44,224 nt of DNA from Komagataeibacter intermedius TF2. GTDB lineage: Bacteria > Pseudomonadota > Alphaproteobacteria > Acetobacterales > Acetobacteraceae. Location: positions 1 to 44,224 of the forward strand of contig NZ_BANF01000041.1 in NCBI RefSeq assembly GCF_000964425.1, written 5' to 3'. Within the stretch, counting starts at the first letter, position 1. Each line of letters begins with the position of its first letter. A program made the translations under genes and the position numbers. Below the pieces are notes generated by a model. It did no database searches, had not been told where the DNA came from, and saw only the letters and a list, made by a program, of their open reading frames with translations. Positions 17,080-26,210 of this stretch are shown piece after piece.

Positions 17080-18168
17080 TCAGGCCGCAGCCGTTACCTG
17101 TCCATCCTCCGCCGCGATCAGGGCACGGACACGCGGGATCAGGTCACGCCCGTATTCATAGGCATCAAGCAGCGGGTCAAAGCCGCGGATCAGGAACGTG
17201 CTGATGCCAAGCCGGTAATAATCCAGCAGGGCTTCGGCGACCTGGTCAGGCGTGCCGACCAGCGATGTCGAATTGCCGCGCGCCCCGGTCAGCGCCGCAA
17301 TGCCCGTCCACAGTCGCTTGTCCAGTCGGCTTCCCTGTGCCGCGGCAGCCAGAAGGCGGCGCGACCCTTCATTGGGAATTTCAGCGGCCCGCACATAACC
17401 GGTCCGTGCCTGCAGGGCGCGCGCCGTTTCCAGAATATGGTCCGCCTTTGCCCATGCCGCCTCTTCCGTGTCCGCCACAATGGGACGCAGCGAGAGTGAA
17501 AAGCGCGGCGCACGGCCATGCCGGGCGGCAGATGCGCGCACACGCTGCACGGTCTCGCTGACCTGTTCATAGGTTTCACCCCACAGGGCGTACACATCGG
17601 CATGTCGGCCCGCCACGGCAATCGCTTCGGCCGAGGAACCACCAAAATAAACCGGGATGCCGCCTTCCCGGTACGGGTGCACCAGCGAACCGGCGCCACG
17701 CACGTCATAGAACCGGCCGCTGTAATCAAATGGCGTATGGCTGTCCCATTCCGCCCGGACGATATCAAGATATTCGCTGGTGCGGGCGTAACGCTCGGCC
17801 TTGGTCAGGTGATCCCCATCCGCCTGCAGTTCGACATCGCTGCCGCCGGTAATGACATGCACCGCCACCCGCCCGCGCGTCAGATGGTCGAGCGTGGCGA
17901 ACTGACGCGCCGCAATGGTTGGCGCGTTGAAACCCGGACGATGGGCGATCAGCACCCCGAGATCCCGCGTGACTGCCGCCGCATGCTGGGCCAGCAGGAT
18001 GCTTTCGGGGGAATTGGAATGAAACGCGATGAGCGTGCGGTCAAACCCACCGTTTTCGTGAATCTTCGCCGCTGTTTCCACGTGGTTGAGGTCAACGACG
18101 GGCCCTGCGGGAGGAATGGTTTCCGACTGGTTGCGGCTGCCGATGTAGCCGATGAATTCAACAGGCAT
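17080..18168 (-). CDS. SsuD-like FMNH2-dependent alkanesulfonate monooxygenase (LLM class), copy 1
   Basis: 362 residues, bacterial luciferase-like TIM barrel. Family blocks are HRPGFNAPTIAARQFATLDHL, VHVITGGSD, ADGDHLTKAERYARTSEYL, GGIPVYFGGSSAEA and SLVGTPDQVAEAL. Such enzymes use reduced FMN and O2 to release sulfite from sulfonates; related LLM enzymes act on other organosulfur compounds. ATG at 18168 is preferred because AGAGGA lies 10 bases upstream. It is followed after about 70 bases by the thiol dioxygenase and the rhodanese, suggesting one sulfur operon, and is divergent from a LysR gene. It is clearly paralogous to the gene at 23021-24148. Confidence 0.88.
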   Translation of the reverse strand: MPVEFIGYIGSRNQSETIPPAGPVVDLNHVETAAKIHENGGFDRTLIAFHSNSPESILLAQHAAAVTRDLGVLIAHRPGFNAPTIAARQFATLDHLTRGRVAVHVITGGSDVELQADGDHLTKAERYARTSEYLDIVRAEWDSHTPFDYSGRFYDVRGAGSLVHPYREGGIPVYFGGSSAEAIAVAGRHADVYALWGETYEQVSETVQRVRASAARHGRAPRFSLSLRPIVADTEEAAWAKADHILETARALQARTGYVRAAEIPNEGSRRLLAAAAQGSRLDKRLWTGIAALTGARGNSTSLVGTPDQVAEALLDYYRLGISTFLIRGFDPLLDAYEYGRDLIPRVRALIAAEDGQVTAAA

Positions 18169-18313
18169 TTCCGACACATCCTCTTATTAAACTATTATGT
18201 TACGTGATTGGATGTCATTTACGGTCGCCATGATATAAAATACAATGTTAAAATAATCATATGACGATTTTCATTCGTTAATATGTAACCTCTCGCCAAC
18301 GGAGTACGGCGCC
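18169..18313. promoter_or_regulatory. Divergent control region, SsuD-like copy 1 / LysR
   Basis: A 145-bp AT-rich spacer between divergent genes. It carries TTACGTGATTGGATG at 18200-18214, which shares ACGTGATT-GAT with the ssuC/ssuA spacer and ACGTGATTT with the region upstream of the second SsuD-like gene. It is a candidate operator for the adjacent LysR protein. Confidence 0.5.
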
Positions 18314-19207
18314 GTGTCTCACCCCCTTCCCTCCCGCCTGCCCCAGCGGATGGCCAGGAATGTGCCAACGGAACTGCTGCGGTCGTTTGTCGCCATTGTC
18401 GAAGCCGGATCCATGGCGCAGGCAACTGAAACGATCTTCCTGACACAGTCCGCACTGAGCCTGCAGATGAAGCGGCTGGAAGACATGCTCCAGCAGAAGC
18501 TGTTCCGCCGCGACGGACGCAGGCTGCTGCTGACGGCCACGGGGGAGGAACTGGTCACCTATGCCCGCCAGCTTCTGGCCCTGAATGACCGGATCATGCA
18601 GAATCTTGGGCAGCAGACCGATCCCGAACCGATTACCGTGGGCATGGTACAGGATTTTGCGGATACCATCCTGCCTGACGTGCTGGGCCGCTTCCGGCTG
18701 GAACATCCGCGCGCGCGCCTGATCGTGCGTGTCGGCGGCTCGATCGAACTTCTGGACCTGTTCGACCGTTCCCGCCTCGACCTGGTGCTGTGCCTTGGCC
18801 AGCATGGCGACCGCCCCGGCGCGTCGTGGGACATTGTTGGCCACGACCAGATGGTGTGGCTGGGCGATCCGGCCAATACCGAGTACGAGGAAGTCCCCCT
18901 TGTGCTGCTGGAACCTCCCTGCCGCTTCCGCGATGCCGCGTTACGCACGCTGGGGCAGGCGGGACGTGATTACCGTATCATGCTTGAAACACCCAACCTG
19001 CCTGCGCTACGGGCCGGTGTGCGCGGGGGGCTGGGCATAAGCTGCCGCACCCGGCGTTTTGCTGCGGCGGAAGACCTGCCGGTGCTGCCCGCCAGCGCCC
19101 TGCCGGACGTGCCGGAAATCGAAACCATGCTTGTCCGTCGCAACGATGCTTCCGACGTGGCGCATGACCTTGGGGACCTTCTGGCCGAAGCCGCAGGGAA
19201 TAAATAA
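18314..19207 (+). CDS. LysR-family transcriptional regulator of the sulfur region
   Basis: 297 residues. An N-terminal winged helix-turn-helix (LLRSFVAIVEAGSMAQATETIFLTQSALSLQMKRLEDML, about residues 21-60, described here by its ends) is followed by a ligand-binding domain. The start is GTG at 18314 with GGAG 9 bases before it; ATG at codon 13 is an alternative. It is divergent from an SsuD-like gene, the classical LysR arrangement. Organosulfur regulators of this family (for example Cbl, SftR) sense sulfur status. Control of the surrounding genes is an inference from position and the shared ACGTGATT sites. Confidence 0.88.
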   Translation: MSHPLPSRLPQRMARNVPTELLRSFVAIVEAGSMAQATETIFLTQSALSLQMKRLEDMLQQKLFRRDGRRLLLTATGEELVTYARQLLALNDRIMQNLGQQTDPEPITVGMVQDFADTILPDVLGRFRLEHPRARLIVRVGGSIELLDLFDRSRLDLVLCLGQHGDRPGASWDIVGHDQMVWLGDPANTEYEEVPLVLLEPPCRFRDAALRTLGQAGRDYRIMLETPNLPALRAGVRGGLGISCRTRRFAAAEDLPVLPASALPDVPEIETMLVRRNDASDVAHDLGDLLAEAAGNK

Positions 19208-19305
19208 GAAATTTCAAAACCTCGGTTGAGGGAAACTCCTTTGTCGTGCGTGATGTACCTGGTTCATAGCTCCGGTTTCCAATCATTGTTTCAGGAAACC
19301 CGGAT

Positions 19306-20004
19306 ATGAGCTCTGACCAGACACCTTCTGCCCCCTCGCTCCGTGCCCGTTTCAGGGAAGTGGAGGATGAACGCAGGCGTACGTGGCCGCCACAGGCGCT
19401 GGCCATCAATATCAACCAGCGCACGACGCTGGTGACGGAACACGGTCGCACGCCCCATGTCCATGTGGGCGATGTCCTGCCCGCCACGACACTGACCGCC
19501 ACCGATGGCACGCAGGTGTCCCTGGATGACCTGGTGACGGATGGACCGGCCGTGCTGGTCTTCTTCCGTTTCGCGGGATGCCCGGCCTGCAACATTGCCC
19601 TGCCCCATTACCGCGATACGCTGTGGCCGGCGCTTGCGGCCGCGCATATTCCCCTTGTCGCGATTTCACCGCAGCCAGCAGTGCTGCTGGGCGATATTGC
19701 GACCCGCCATGACCTGCCCTTCCCGATTGTAACGGATCCTGCCCTGTCGCTTTCCCGTACGCTGGGCATTACCTATGTCTATGATGATGCGTCCCGCGAA
19801 GCGGCGCAGGCCAAGGGCGGCACCAGTCATGCCCTTAACGGCACGGATGACTGGGAACTGCCCAAACCCGCGATCATTGTCATCGGCTCCGGCCGCGTGG
19901 TGCGGTTTGTCGATATCTCCCCCGACTGGATGGACCGCACCGAAACGCCCGTGATCCTGAAGGCCCTGGATATTCCGGCAAAGGTCCACCCGCATGCAGC
20001 CTGA
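19306..20004 (+). CDS. Peroxiredoxin-like AhpC/TSA family protein
   Basis: 232 residues with a thioredoxin-fold core. The block AVLVFFRFAGCPACNIALPHY holds a CPAC motif (Cys92 and Cys95) at the N-terminus of the first helix, as in the peroxiredoxin-like redox family. Residues 1-45 form a charged helical extension. No signal peptide is seen, so it should be cytoplasmic. AGGAA lies about 8 bases before the ATG. It overlaps the flavin reductase gene by 11 bases, so the two are probably co-translated. It may remove peroxide formed when free reduced flavin meets oxygen; that role is inferred from the neighbours. Confidence 0.82.
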   Translation: MSSDQTPSAPSLRARFREVEDERRRTWPPQALAININQRTTLVTEHGRTPHVHVGDVLPATTLTATDGTQVSLDDLVTDGPAVLVFFRFAGCPACNIALPHYRDTLWPALAAAHIPLVAISPQPAVLLGDIATRHDLPFPIVTDPALSLSRTLGITYVYDDASREAAQAKGGTSHALNGTDDWELPKPAIIVIGSGRVVRFVDISPDWMDRTETPVILKALDIPAKVHPHAA

Positions 20005-20557
20005 TACGATGCCTGACACCGCGCGGCTGCAACCCGCCGTCACGACAACGCTGTTCCGTGATGCCATGAGCAGGCTGGGCGCACCGGTGACCATCGTGAC
20101 CACCAGCGGCCCCGCCGGGCGCCAGGGCCTGACCGTTTCCGCCATGACCAGTGTCAGCGATACACCCCCCACGGTTCTTGTCTGCCTGAACCGTGCCAAT
20201 CGTTCACATGAAGCGTTCGTGCGGAATGGCGTGATCGGCATAAGCCTGCTGTCACAGGGGCATGAGGATATTGCCGGCACGTTTGCCAGCAGCACACGCA
20301 GCGCGGATGAGAAGTTCGCCATGGGCGCATGGCATGCCGATGTCACCGGTGCGCCGCTGCTGGTTGATGCACTGGCAACATTCGACTGCACCATTTCGAC
20401 AGTCCATATGTCAGGCAGTCATGATGTCATGTTCTGTGCGGTAAAAGCCATCCATATCCATCCTGCGGGTGAAACGGGGCTTGCATGGTTCGGCAGACGG
20501 TTTCACAGCCTACCATCCGCAGGTGATGCGCGCTACGACCGGCTGGTCGGCCGGTAG
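19994..20557 (+). CDS. Flavin reductase-like protein (HpaC/RutF family)
   Basis: 187 residues. The core is FRDAMSRLGAPVTIVTT, then GLTVSAMTSVSDTPPTVLVCLNR, and GISLLSQGHEDIAGTFA, typical of the FMN-binding split-barrel flavin reductases that use NAD(P)H to supply reduced flavin. The two SsuD-like monooxygenases in this region need FMNH2, so this is their likely partner, replacing the unrelated SsuE of E. coli. It begins inside the end of the peroxiredoxin gene (11-base overlap). The start could also be Met6. Confidence 0.85.
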   Translation: MQPDTMPDTARLQPAVTTTLFRDAMSRLGAPVTIVTTSGPAGRQGLTVSAMTSVSDTPPTVLVCLNRANRSHEAFVRNGVIGISLLSQGHEDIAGTFASSTRSADEKFAMGAWHADVTGAPLLVDALATFDCTISTVHMSGSHDVMFCAVKAIHIHPAGETGLAWFGRRFHSLPSAGDARYDRLVGR

Positions 20558-20703
20558 ACCATCATTGATAACAACACGAACAGTTTCCGGGTGTTGCCTT
20601 TCCTGAAAAAAGCGTCCCCGGAAACGTCCTTATGATTACTGGATGTTTTTCAGACAGGCTTTTCAAACCGCATCCAGACGCCAGCGCGGGACACATACGC
20701 AAA

Positions 20704-20729
20704 ACGGCAGGGCCGAACCGCCCTGCCGT
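20704..20729 (-). terminator. Terminator of the TonB-dependent receptor gene
   Basis: A perfect 10-bp stem, ACGGCAGGGC / GCCCTGCCGT, with a six-base loop. On the minus strand the stem runs into TTTTGCG, and it lies about 55 bases after the receptor stop. On the plus strand it is followed only by CGCTTTG, so the minus direction is the better reading. Confidence 0.75.
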
Positions 20730-20784
20730 CGCTTTGTGGAAACCGGGCCGCAGGTGCCGCGCCAGACATCATCCCCTGGTATGA

Positions 20785-22974
20785 TTACAGGTCAAAGCGG
20801 GCACTGAACGTGACCGTCCGGGGCGCACCGGGGAAGATATTCAGGTTCCCACGGCTGAGCCAGTAACGGACATTGCCAATGTTTTCGACGGCCGCGCGAA
20901 ACACCATCTGATGTTCGCCCACACGGGTCGTATAGGACGCGCCCACATTTCCAACAATATAGGATGGCAGCCGAACAGTATTGGCAGCATCAAGCCAGCT
21001 TCCGGAAACAAAATTGAACCCTGCATTCACACTCAGTCCCCGGATTGCCATGAACCGGTAATCGGCATTAAGGGCCGCCTGAAACGGGGCAACCGCTTCA
21101 AGACGATGTCCGGCATAGCCTGGCGCTGCCTTCACATACCGCGCGTCAAGATAGGCGAGGCTGGCATTAACGTTCAGGTTTGACACCACCAGCCAGGACG
21201 CGGCGGCTTCCACGCCCTGATAGCGCGACATGCCATCCTGAACATAATAATTCTGTGCATTGGTATAGGCCGCACCAGTATCCATGCGAAAAACAGCCAG
21301 CGTTCCACTGTACCGCTTCTTCTGCACCTTGACGCCCAGTTCATATTCATTGCTGCGGATCGGCCCGAACACCTGCATGTAATTCACATTGGTCGGCCCC
21401 GCCTGCCCGCCGGACTGCATCGCCTGAACCCAGCTGAAATAGGTATTGATTTCCGGGGTGACCTTGTAACTGAGCGAAACAAGCGGCGTAACCGGGTTAT
21501 TGCGGTGTGCTGCCGTGCGCTGGCCCGAACTGGCGTAATCGTTTTCCAGATAATCCGTGTACCGCGCGCCCGCCATCAGGGACCAGCGGCCATAGCTCAT
21601 GGTATCGCTCCAGAACGGGGCGACCTGCTGATAATCGATATAACGGTACAGCCGGGGGTTATAGTCCGACGCGTTTGTCAGGACAGGCCGGCTGGAATAA
21701 ATATTCCCGTATTCAATGGCTGACGTCGTGCCAGAAGCGGCATCCGCGTCGAACATCTGACGCAGCCATGTAATACCGGCGATCACGTCATGACGCAGCG
21801 GGCCGGTGCGGAAATGGCCCTGTGTCATGGCATCGACCTGGTGATAGGTCAGCACACGGGTCTGCTGGAAGGGCTGGCTGTAATAATCGCCATCCGCGCT
21901 GGTGAATGTCAGCTGGTTTGACGGGAAGCGTTCGTCCAGATGGGTGTAGCCATAGGTCAGGCTTGCGGTCCAGTTGGGGGCGAAATCCCAGTCAAACCCG
22001 GTACTGAACCGTTTCAGGTCGTTTGTTTTCCACGATCCCGCGGCGCCAAGGGCCGCCCGTCCACTGATCGGGGTCACGGCGCCCACGCCCGAGGCGACAG
22101 CCACCGTATTCACCATGCCCTTCTGAAGCGTATTGAGGTAAAAACTGTTGAACCGCCAATGCAACGTGTCTGTCAGGCGCACGCGCGTGGTAAAGGACAT
22201 TGAAAGGTTGCGCACGAAGCTGTCATTGTACTGATTGCCAACCTCGCTGGCGAAGACAAGGCGTGTTTCAATCCGGTGGGCCTTATCCAGCGCGCCGCCG
22301 GCATCCACCATCTGGCGGAAGACCGCATCCGAACGGTATCCGGCTTCAACAGACAGTTTCCGCTCGCTCACAGGGGCCTTGAGACGATAGTCCAGCACGC
22401 CACCGGGCGAGCCGAAGCCATACATGAAGGCAGATGCCCCCTTAACGACCTGGATCGCATCAAAATTGGCGACCGGCAGGTCGATATACCAGAACGGAAT
22501 GGCAAGTCCGTCGATCTTGTAGCCGTTGGTCCAGTCAAGGTTCAGCCCCCGCACGCGCACGCTTGATCCCGACGCTGTCGAGGCCCCGTTGGAATTGGCC
22601 TGCACGCCGGGTTCGTATCGCATGACGTCGTTGATGTCCGTGGCCTGCATTTCCGAAATGCGCGCGGCCGACACAGTACTTACGGAAAACGGCGTATCAA
22701 ATTCGGACCGGTTCCCGAACGCGCCCAGCGGGACATGCCGGGCGAGGCGGGGCGCATGACGCGTTCCCTGCACGTGAAGGAATTCGACGCCTCCCCTTGT
22801 CGGTGACGACGTTTTTTTCGCAGTCGTGGTGGCCTGTGTTCCAGCCGCAGGCGTGCGCGGATGCACCGCGTCATGATGGGGATGGGATGTCTGGTCCGTG
22901 CCAGTCGTGGCGGCATGCGCCGACAGGCCGGGAAGGGAGACGAGAAGAAGGGCGCGCAGCCCGAAACGGGTCAT
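20785..22974 (-). CDS. TonB-dependent outer-membrane receptor, probably for an organosulfur compound
   Basis: About 729 residues. ATG at 22974 starts a signal peptide (TRFGLRALLLVSLPGLSAHA); an upstream extension of the frame has no ribosome site. The plug domain has RISEMQATDINDVMRYEPGV, SVRVRGLNLDWTNGYKIDGL and VVKGASAFMYGFGSPGGVLDY. The rest is a long beta-barrel ending in TVTFSARFDL with aromatic and hydrophobic alternation. It resembles siderophore-type receptors, but it lies 46 bases after an SsuD-like gene in the same direction. Receptors of this kind in sulfur-ester clusters (SftP in Pseudomonas) take up organosulfur compounds, so sulfonate or sulfate-ester uptake is more likely than iron uptake. 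The ligand is unknown. Confidence 0.88.
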   Translation of the reverse strand: MTRFGLRALLLVSLPGLSAHAATTGTDQTSHPHHDAVHPRTPAAGTQATTTAKKTSSPTRGGVEFLHVQGTRHAPRLARHVPLGAFGNRSEFDTPFSVSTVSAARISEMQATDINDVMRYEPGVQANSNGASTASGSSVRVRGLNLDWTNGYKIDGLAIPFWYIDLPVANFDAIQVVKGASAFMYGFGSPGGVLDYRLKAPVSERKLSVEAGYRSDAVFRQMVDAGGALDKAHRIETRLVFASEVGNQYNDSFVRNLSMSFTTRVRLTDTLHWRFNSFYLNTLQKGMVNTVAVASGVGAVTPISGRAALGAAGSWKTNDLKRFSTGFDWDFAPNWTASLTYGYTHLDERFPSNQLTFTSADGDYYSQPFQQTRVLTYHQVDAMTQGHFRTGPLRHDVIAGITWLRQMFDADAASGTTSAIEYGNIYSSRPVLTNASDYNPRLYRYIDYQQVAPFWSDTMSYGRWSLMAGARYTDYLENDYASSGQRTAAHRNNPVTPLVSLSYKVTPEINTYFSWVQAMQSGGQAGPTNVNYMQVFGPIRSNEYELGVKVQKKRYSGTLAVFRMDTGAAYTNAQNYYVQDGMSRYQGVEAAASWLVVSNLNVNASLAYLDARYVKAAPGYAGHRLEAVAPFQAALNADYRFMAIRGLSVNAGFNFVSGSWLDAANTVRLPSYIVGNVGASYTTRVGEHQMVFRAAVENIGNVRYWLSRGNLNIFPGAPRTVTFSARFDL

Positions 22975-23020
22975 CACACGGTAATTCCTAGTAAAGCAGC
23001 GGTGTTGTGGAGAAAAGATG

Positions 23021-24148
23021 TCAGCCCACAAGACGCCGACATCCGTCCTCCTTTTCCACCAGCGCCCTGACGCGCGGGATCAGTTCACGTCCGTACAGAA
23101 TGGCATCGGACAATGGATCGAACCCACGGATCAGAAAGGTCTCGATGCCGAGGCGATAGTACCGCAGCAGGCTTTCCGCCACCTGATCGGGCGTGCCGAC
23201 AAGGGAAGTCGAATTCCAGCGCCCTCCGGTTGCCTGCGCAACGCCAGTCCACAGACGTTCGTCGTGCCGCGCCCCTTGTGCGGCGATGGCCTGCAGGCGG
23301 CGTGACCCTTCATTGGTCGGAAGCGTGCCGTCTGTTGGGCGCTGTCCCGCACGATCAAGCGCGATCCCTGTCGCATCGCCGTCTTCCGCCTGCCGTGCAC
23401 GGAGCCGGGCTTCGATTTCCGCGGCGCGTTCCCATGCCTGCCCTTCGGTATCGGCAATGATGGGGCGGAAGGAAATCGAGAACCTCAGCGTCCGTCCATG
23501 CGCACGGGCGGCGGCGCGCACACGGTTGACGAGTTCCTCGGCCCCGCGCAGCGGTTCACCCCATAATGCATAGCCATCCGCATACTGCCCGGCGACGGCG
23601 AGTGCGTCTTCGGACGCACCGCCGAAATAGATGGGAATGCTGCCCCTGTTTCGTGGCAGGACCGAGGAATGCGCCCCCCGGATACGATAGAAGCGTCCGT
23701 CATGATCGAACGGCGCGCCCCCTTCCCATTCCCGCCGGATGATCTGCAGGTATTCGGCCGTCCGGGCATAGCGTTCGGCCTTGGTCAGGTTGTCGCCATC
23801 GGCCTGCAGTTCCCTGTCATTGCCACCAGTGATGACATGCATGGCCACACGCCCGCCCGTAAGGTTGTCCAGCGTCGCGAACTGCCGGGCGGCCAAGGTA
23901 GGCGCCGTAAAACCCGGACGGTGGGCTACAAGCAGGCCAAGCCGCGATGTCACGGATGCGGCATGCTGCGCGATCTGCAGGCTTTCGGGGGACGTGGAAT
24001 GAAACGCGATCAGGGCACGATCAAAGCCCGCGCGTTCATGCAGCAGGGCCGTCGCGGCGATATAGGCCGCATCCACCGACGGTCCTGTGGGATCAAGGAT
24101 TTCCGTCTGTTCGCGTGCGCTGACATATCCGATGAATTCTATGGGCAT
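23021..24148 (-). CDS. SsuD-like FMNH2-dependent monooxygenase (LLM class), copy 2
   Basis: 375 residues, luciferase-like barrel, strongly similar along its length to the gene at 17080-18168. Shared blocks are HRPGF-APT-AARQFATLD, HVITGG, ELQADGD-LTKAERYART-EYL, SIPIYFGG, STSLVGTPDQVAE and FLIRGFDPL. It has an extra loop of about 15 residues near 260-280 (GIALDRAGQRPTDG). ATG at 24148 has no good ribosome site. The TonB receptor follows at once, so the pair may be dedicated to one substrate. Two paralogues with the same scaffold suggest different sulfonate ranges. Confidence 0.88.
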   Translation of the reverse strand: MPIEFIGYVSAREQTEILDPTGPSVDAAYIAATALLHERAGFDRALIAFHSTSPESLQIAQHAASVTSRLGLLVAHRPGFTAPTLAARQFATLDNLTGGRVAMHVITGGNDRELQADGDNLTKAERYARTAEYLQIIRREWEGGAPFDHDGRFYRIRGAHSSVLPRNRGSIPIYFGGASEDALAVAGQYADGYALWGEPLRGAEELVNRVRAAARAHGRTLRFSISFRPIIADTEGQAWERAAEIEARLRARQAEDGDATGIALDRAGQRPTDGTLPTNEGSRRLQAIAAQGARHDERLWTGVAQATGGRWNSTSLVGTPDQVAESLLRYYRLGIETFLIRGFDPLSDAILYGRELIPRVRALVEKEDGCRRLVG

Positions 24149-24472
24149 TTCTATACAACCACTGTTTGTCGTTGGTTGTTATTTTCATCATTATACACAG
24201 TGAAATCACGTCAGTAATCATCATGAATGATGTGATATTTGTTAATGATGGCAATCGGTCACGGTGTCGGAATGGCACAATATGGACGGATGCGATCCGC
24301 GCGTGCCCACCACAACGCGGATTATGGGCAGGCAGCGCCTGCAGGTGCCCGCATGCACCCGTCTGACACACGCACGTCATGCAGAACATGTTTCGACCGG
24401 CCGGTTATGAAAGCAGTCCGTCACAACCGGGTTCCCGTCTCCGGCATACCCGGAGACAACCGGAACGGTCGG
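24149..24472. promoter_or_regulatory. Spacer between ssuB and SsuD-like copy 2
   Basis: A 324-bp spacer without a gene. Near the SsuD-like start it is AT-rich and contains, on the minus strand, ACGTGATTTCA (about 24,201-24,211), matching the word in two other control regions. Close to ssuB lies a perfect hairpin, GTCTCCGG / CCGGAGAC at 24437-24444 and 24450-24457. It sits 15-35 bases after the ssuB stop and may act as its terminator, although it has no T-run. Confidence 0.5.
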
Positions 24473-25210
24473 TCAGTTGTCCCCGACACCCAGCGTGCGC
24501 AGCAGCCGCGTGCGCAGGTCCTCGAAACGTGGATCGGCATGGCGGCGCGGATAGGAAAGCGGAACAGGCAGTTCCATGCGGATGCGACCTGCATCAAGAA
24601 CCACCACCCGGTTGGCCAGCAGCAGTGCTTCGTCCACATCGTGGGTCACCAGCAACACGGCACTTCCGTGACGTTGCCACAGCCCATGCACAAGATCCTG
24701 CATGCGCAGGCGTGTCAGGGCGTCGAGCGCTGCGAAAGGTTCATCCAGCATAAGGAAACGCGGTTCACGCACCAGCGCACGCGCCAGCGCGGCACGCTGG
24801 GATTCGCCACCCGAAAGGGTCAGTGGCCACGCATCCGGACGGTGGCCAAGCCCGACTTCCTCCAGCGCGGCCACCGCATGGTCGCGCGTGGCCCCTGCCT
24901 GCCCCAGAACAACATTCTGCCAGACCTTTTTCCACGGAAGGAGACGGCTTTCCTGAAACACGACCGATGTCTCCGCAGGACGCATGACACTGCCCTGCGT
25001 TACGGCATCCAGCCCGGCCAGCGTACGCAGCAGTGTCGATTTGCCCGAACCGCTGCGCCCCAGAAGGGCAATGAATTCACCGGGGGCAATATCCAGGCTG
25101 AGACGGTCGAGGACAGCAGGGCCATTGCCGAAACGTCGTGTCAGGTCACGGACGCTGACAGCCGGTCCGGTCACGGGTGTCCGCACGGATGCCTGCGGGA
25201 TGGCGTTCAT
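24473..25210 (-). CDS. ssuB: Aliphatic sulfonate ABC transporter, ATP-binding subunit
   Basis: 245 residues. Walker A is GRSGSGKST, the Q-loop is VFQESRLLPW, the signature LSGGESQRAALARAL, Walker B FLMLDEPFAALD, and the H-loop LLVTHDVDEAL. The Q-loop form and TRRFGNG start match the SsuB/TauB/NrtD group. The ATG overlaps the ssuC stop by 4 bases (ATGA). With SsuC and SsuA it forms an importer for alkanesulfonates, feeding the SsuD-like enzymes. Confidence 0.9.
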   Translation of the reverse strand: MNAIPQASVRTPVTGPAVSVRDLTRRFGNGPAVLDRLSLDIAPGEFIALLGRSGSGKSTLLRTLAGLDAVTQGSVMRPAETSVVFQESRLLPWKKVWQNVVLGQAGATRDHAVAALEEVGLGHRPDAWPLTLSGGESQRAALARALVREPRFLMLDEPFAALDALTRLRMQDLVHGLWQRHGSAVLLVTHDVDEALLLANRVVVLDAGRIRMELPVPLSYPRRHADPRFEDLRTRLLRTLGVGDN

Positions 25211-26073
25211 GCTGCACCACCCTGATTCTGCCGCGCCGGTCGCCAGGCAATCACACGGCTTTCCAGAAAACGGACAGCCTGATCCGAAACAAGGCCAAAA
25301 AATCCGTAAATGACAAGGCCAACAAGGATGATATCCGTGCGCAGGAAGTCCTGTGCATCCATCATCATATGCCCGATACCGCTATCGGCGTTCACCTGTT
25401 CGGCCACCACCAGCAGCAGCCATGATATCCCGACGGAAAAACGGATACCGACCACCAGATCCGGTAACGCACCGGGCAGGATGACGTCACGGATGGTCTG
25501 CAGGCGTGTCAGCCGCAATGTCCGGGCCATTTCGACCAGCTTGGGATCAATCGAGCGGATCCCCTTATGCAGGTTGAGGTAGATCGGAAACATCGAACCC
25601 AGCGCAATAAGCAGGACCTTCGGCGTTTCCCCGATCCCGAACCAGAGAATGAAAAGCGGCGCAAGCGCCAGAACCGGGAGCGTCCGCAATATCTGTATCG
25701 GGGCATCCACAATGTCCTCGCCCATGCGTGACAGCCCGGACACCAGCGCCAGCGTGATACCGGCAGCCAGCGCCAGAACAAGACCCGAGACAGCACGGAG
25801 GAGGGAAATACCCAGATTGGCGGGAAGCGTGCCGTCGCGCATCAGTGACCAGCCTGTCGATGCAATCTGGAACGGGGATGCGACAAGCCTGGTCGAAATC
25901 AGCCCCGTCGTGCAGGCAACCTGCCACAGGACCACGAACAGCACAGCAGACACGTACCGCACCAGCGGACGGAGGCGTTGTTTTACAACTTTCCATCGTG
26001 GATTAATGGCCGGTTCCGCCGCCGGTGTGTCCGTCAGGGAATTCGTGGGGGACCAGAAGACAGTTCCGGACAT
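25207..26073 (-). CDS. ssuC: Aliphatic sulfonate ABC transporter, permease subunit
   Basis: About 288 residues, six predicted membrane segments, and the cytoplasmic EAA loop (KGIRSIDPKLVEMARTLRL, then PGALPDLVVGIRFSVG). This is typical of SsuC/TauC permeases. ATG at 26073 has GGAG 9 bases upstream; an open frame continues to a TTG at 26127 without a better ribosome site. It is translationally coupled to ssuB and divergent from ssuA. That arrangement is unusual, because the binding protein is usually first in the same operon. Confidence 0.9.
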   Translation of the reverse strand: MSGTVFWSPTNSLTDTPAAEPAINPRWKVVKQRLRPLVRYVSAVLFVVLWQVACTTGLISTRLVASPFQIASTGWSLMRDGTLPANLGISLLRAVSGLVLALAAGITLALVSGLSRMGEDIVDAPIQILRTLPVLALAPLFILWFGIGETPKVLLIALGSMFPIYLNLHKGIRSIDPKLVEMARTLRLTRLQTIRDVILPGALPDLVVGIRFSVGISWLLLVVAEQVNADSGIGHMMMDAQDFLRTDIILVGLVIYGFFGLVSDQAVRFLESRVIAWRPARQNQGGAA

Positions 26074-26210
26074 GAGATCAGGCTCCGTTGTCAGACTCGT
26101 GCTATCTGGTTGTCCCTTATTTTCCAAACAAAGTCAGGTAAATTAATTTCATATCATTATTTAACGTGATTTGATTGTCTTCCATCCGCAGGCATGCTCT
26201 GTCTTGCGGC
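26074..26210. promoter_or_regulatory. Divergent ssuC / ssuA control region
   Basis: An AT-rich spacer of 137 bp. It includes TTAACGTGATTTGATTG at 26161-26177, which matches TTACGTGATTGGATG in the first SsuD/LysR spacer. A LysR-type site that controls both directions is plausible. Confidence 0.5.

Noticed and set aside
20583-20625. Inverted repeat GTTTCCGGG / CCCGGAAAC after the flavin reductase gene as a terminator
   Set aside because: The loop is about 25 bases and no T-run follows, so termination is doubtful.
20785-22974. TonB receptor as a siderophore receptor
   Set aside because: The barrel is siderophore-like, but no iron-uptake or Fur-type context was seen. It follows an SsuD-like gene directly, so sulfur-compound uptake is preferred; iron is not excluded.
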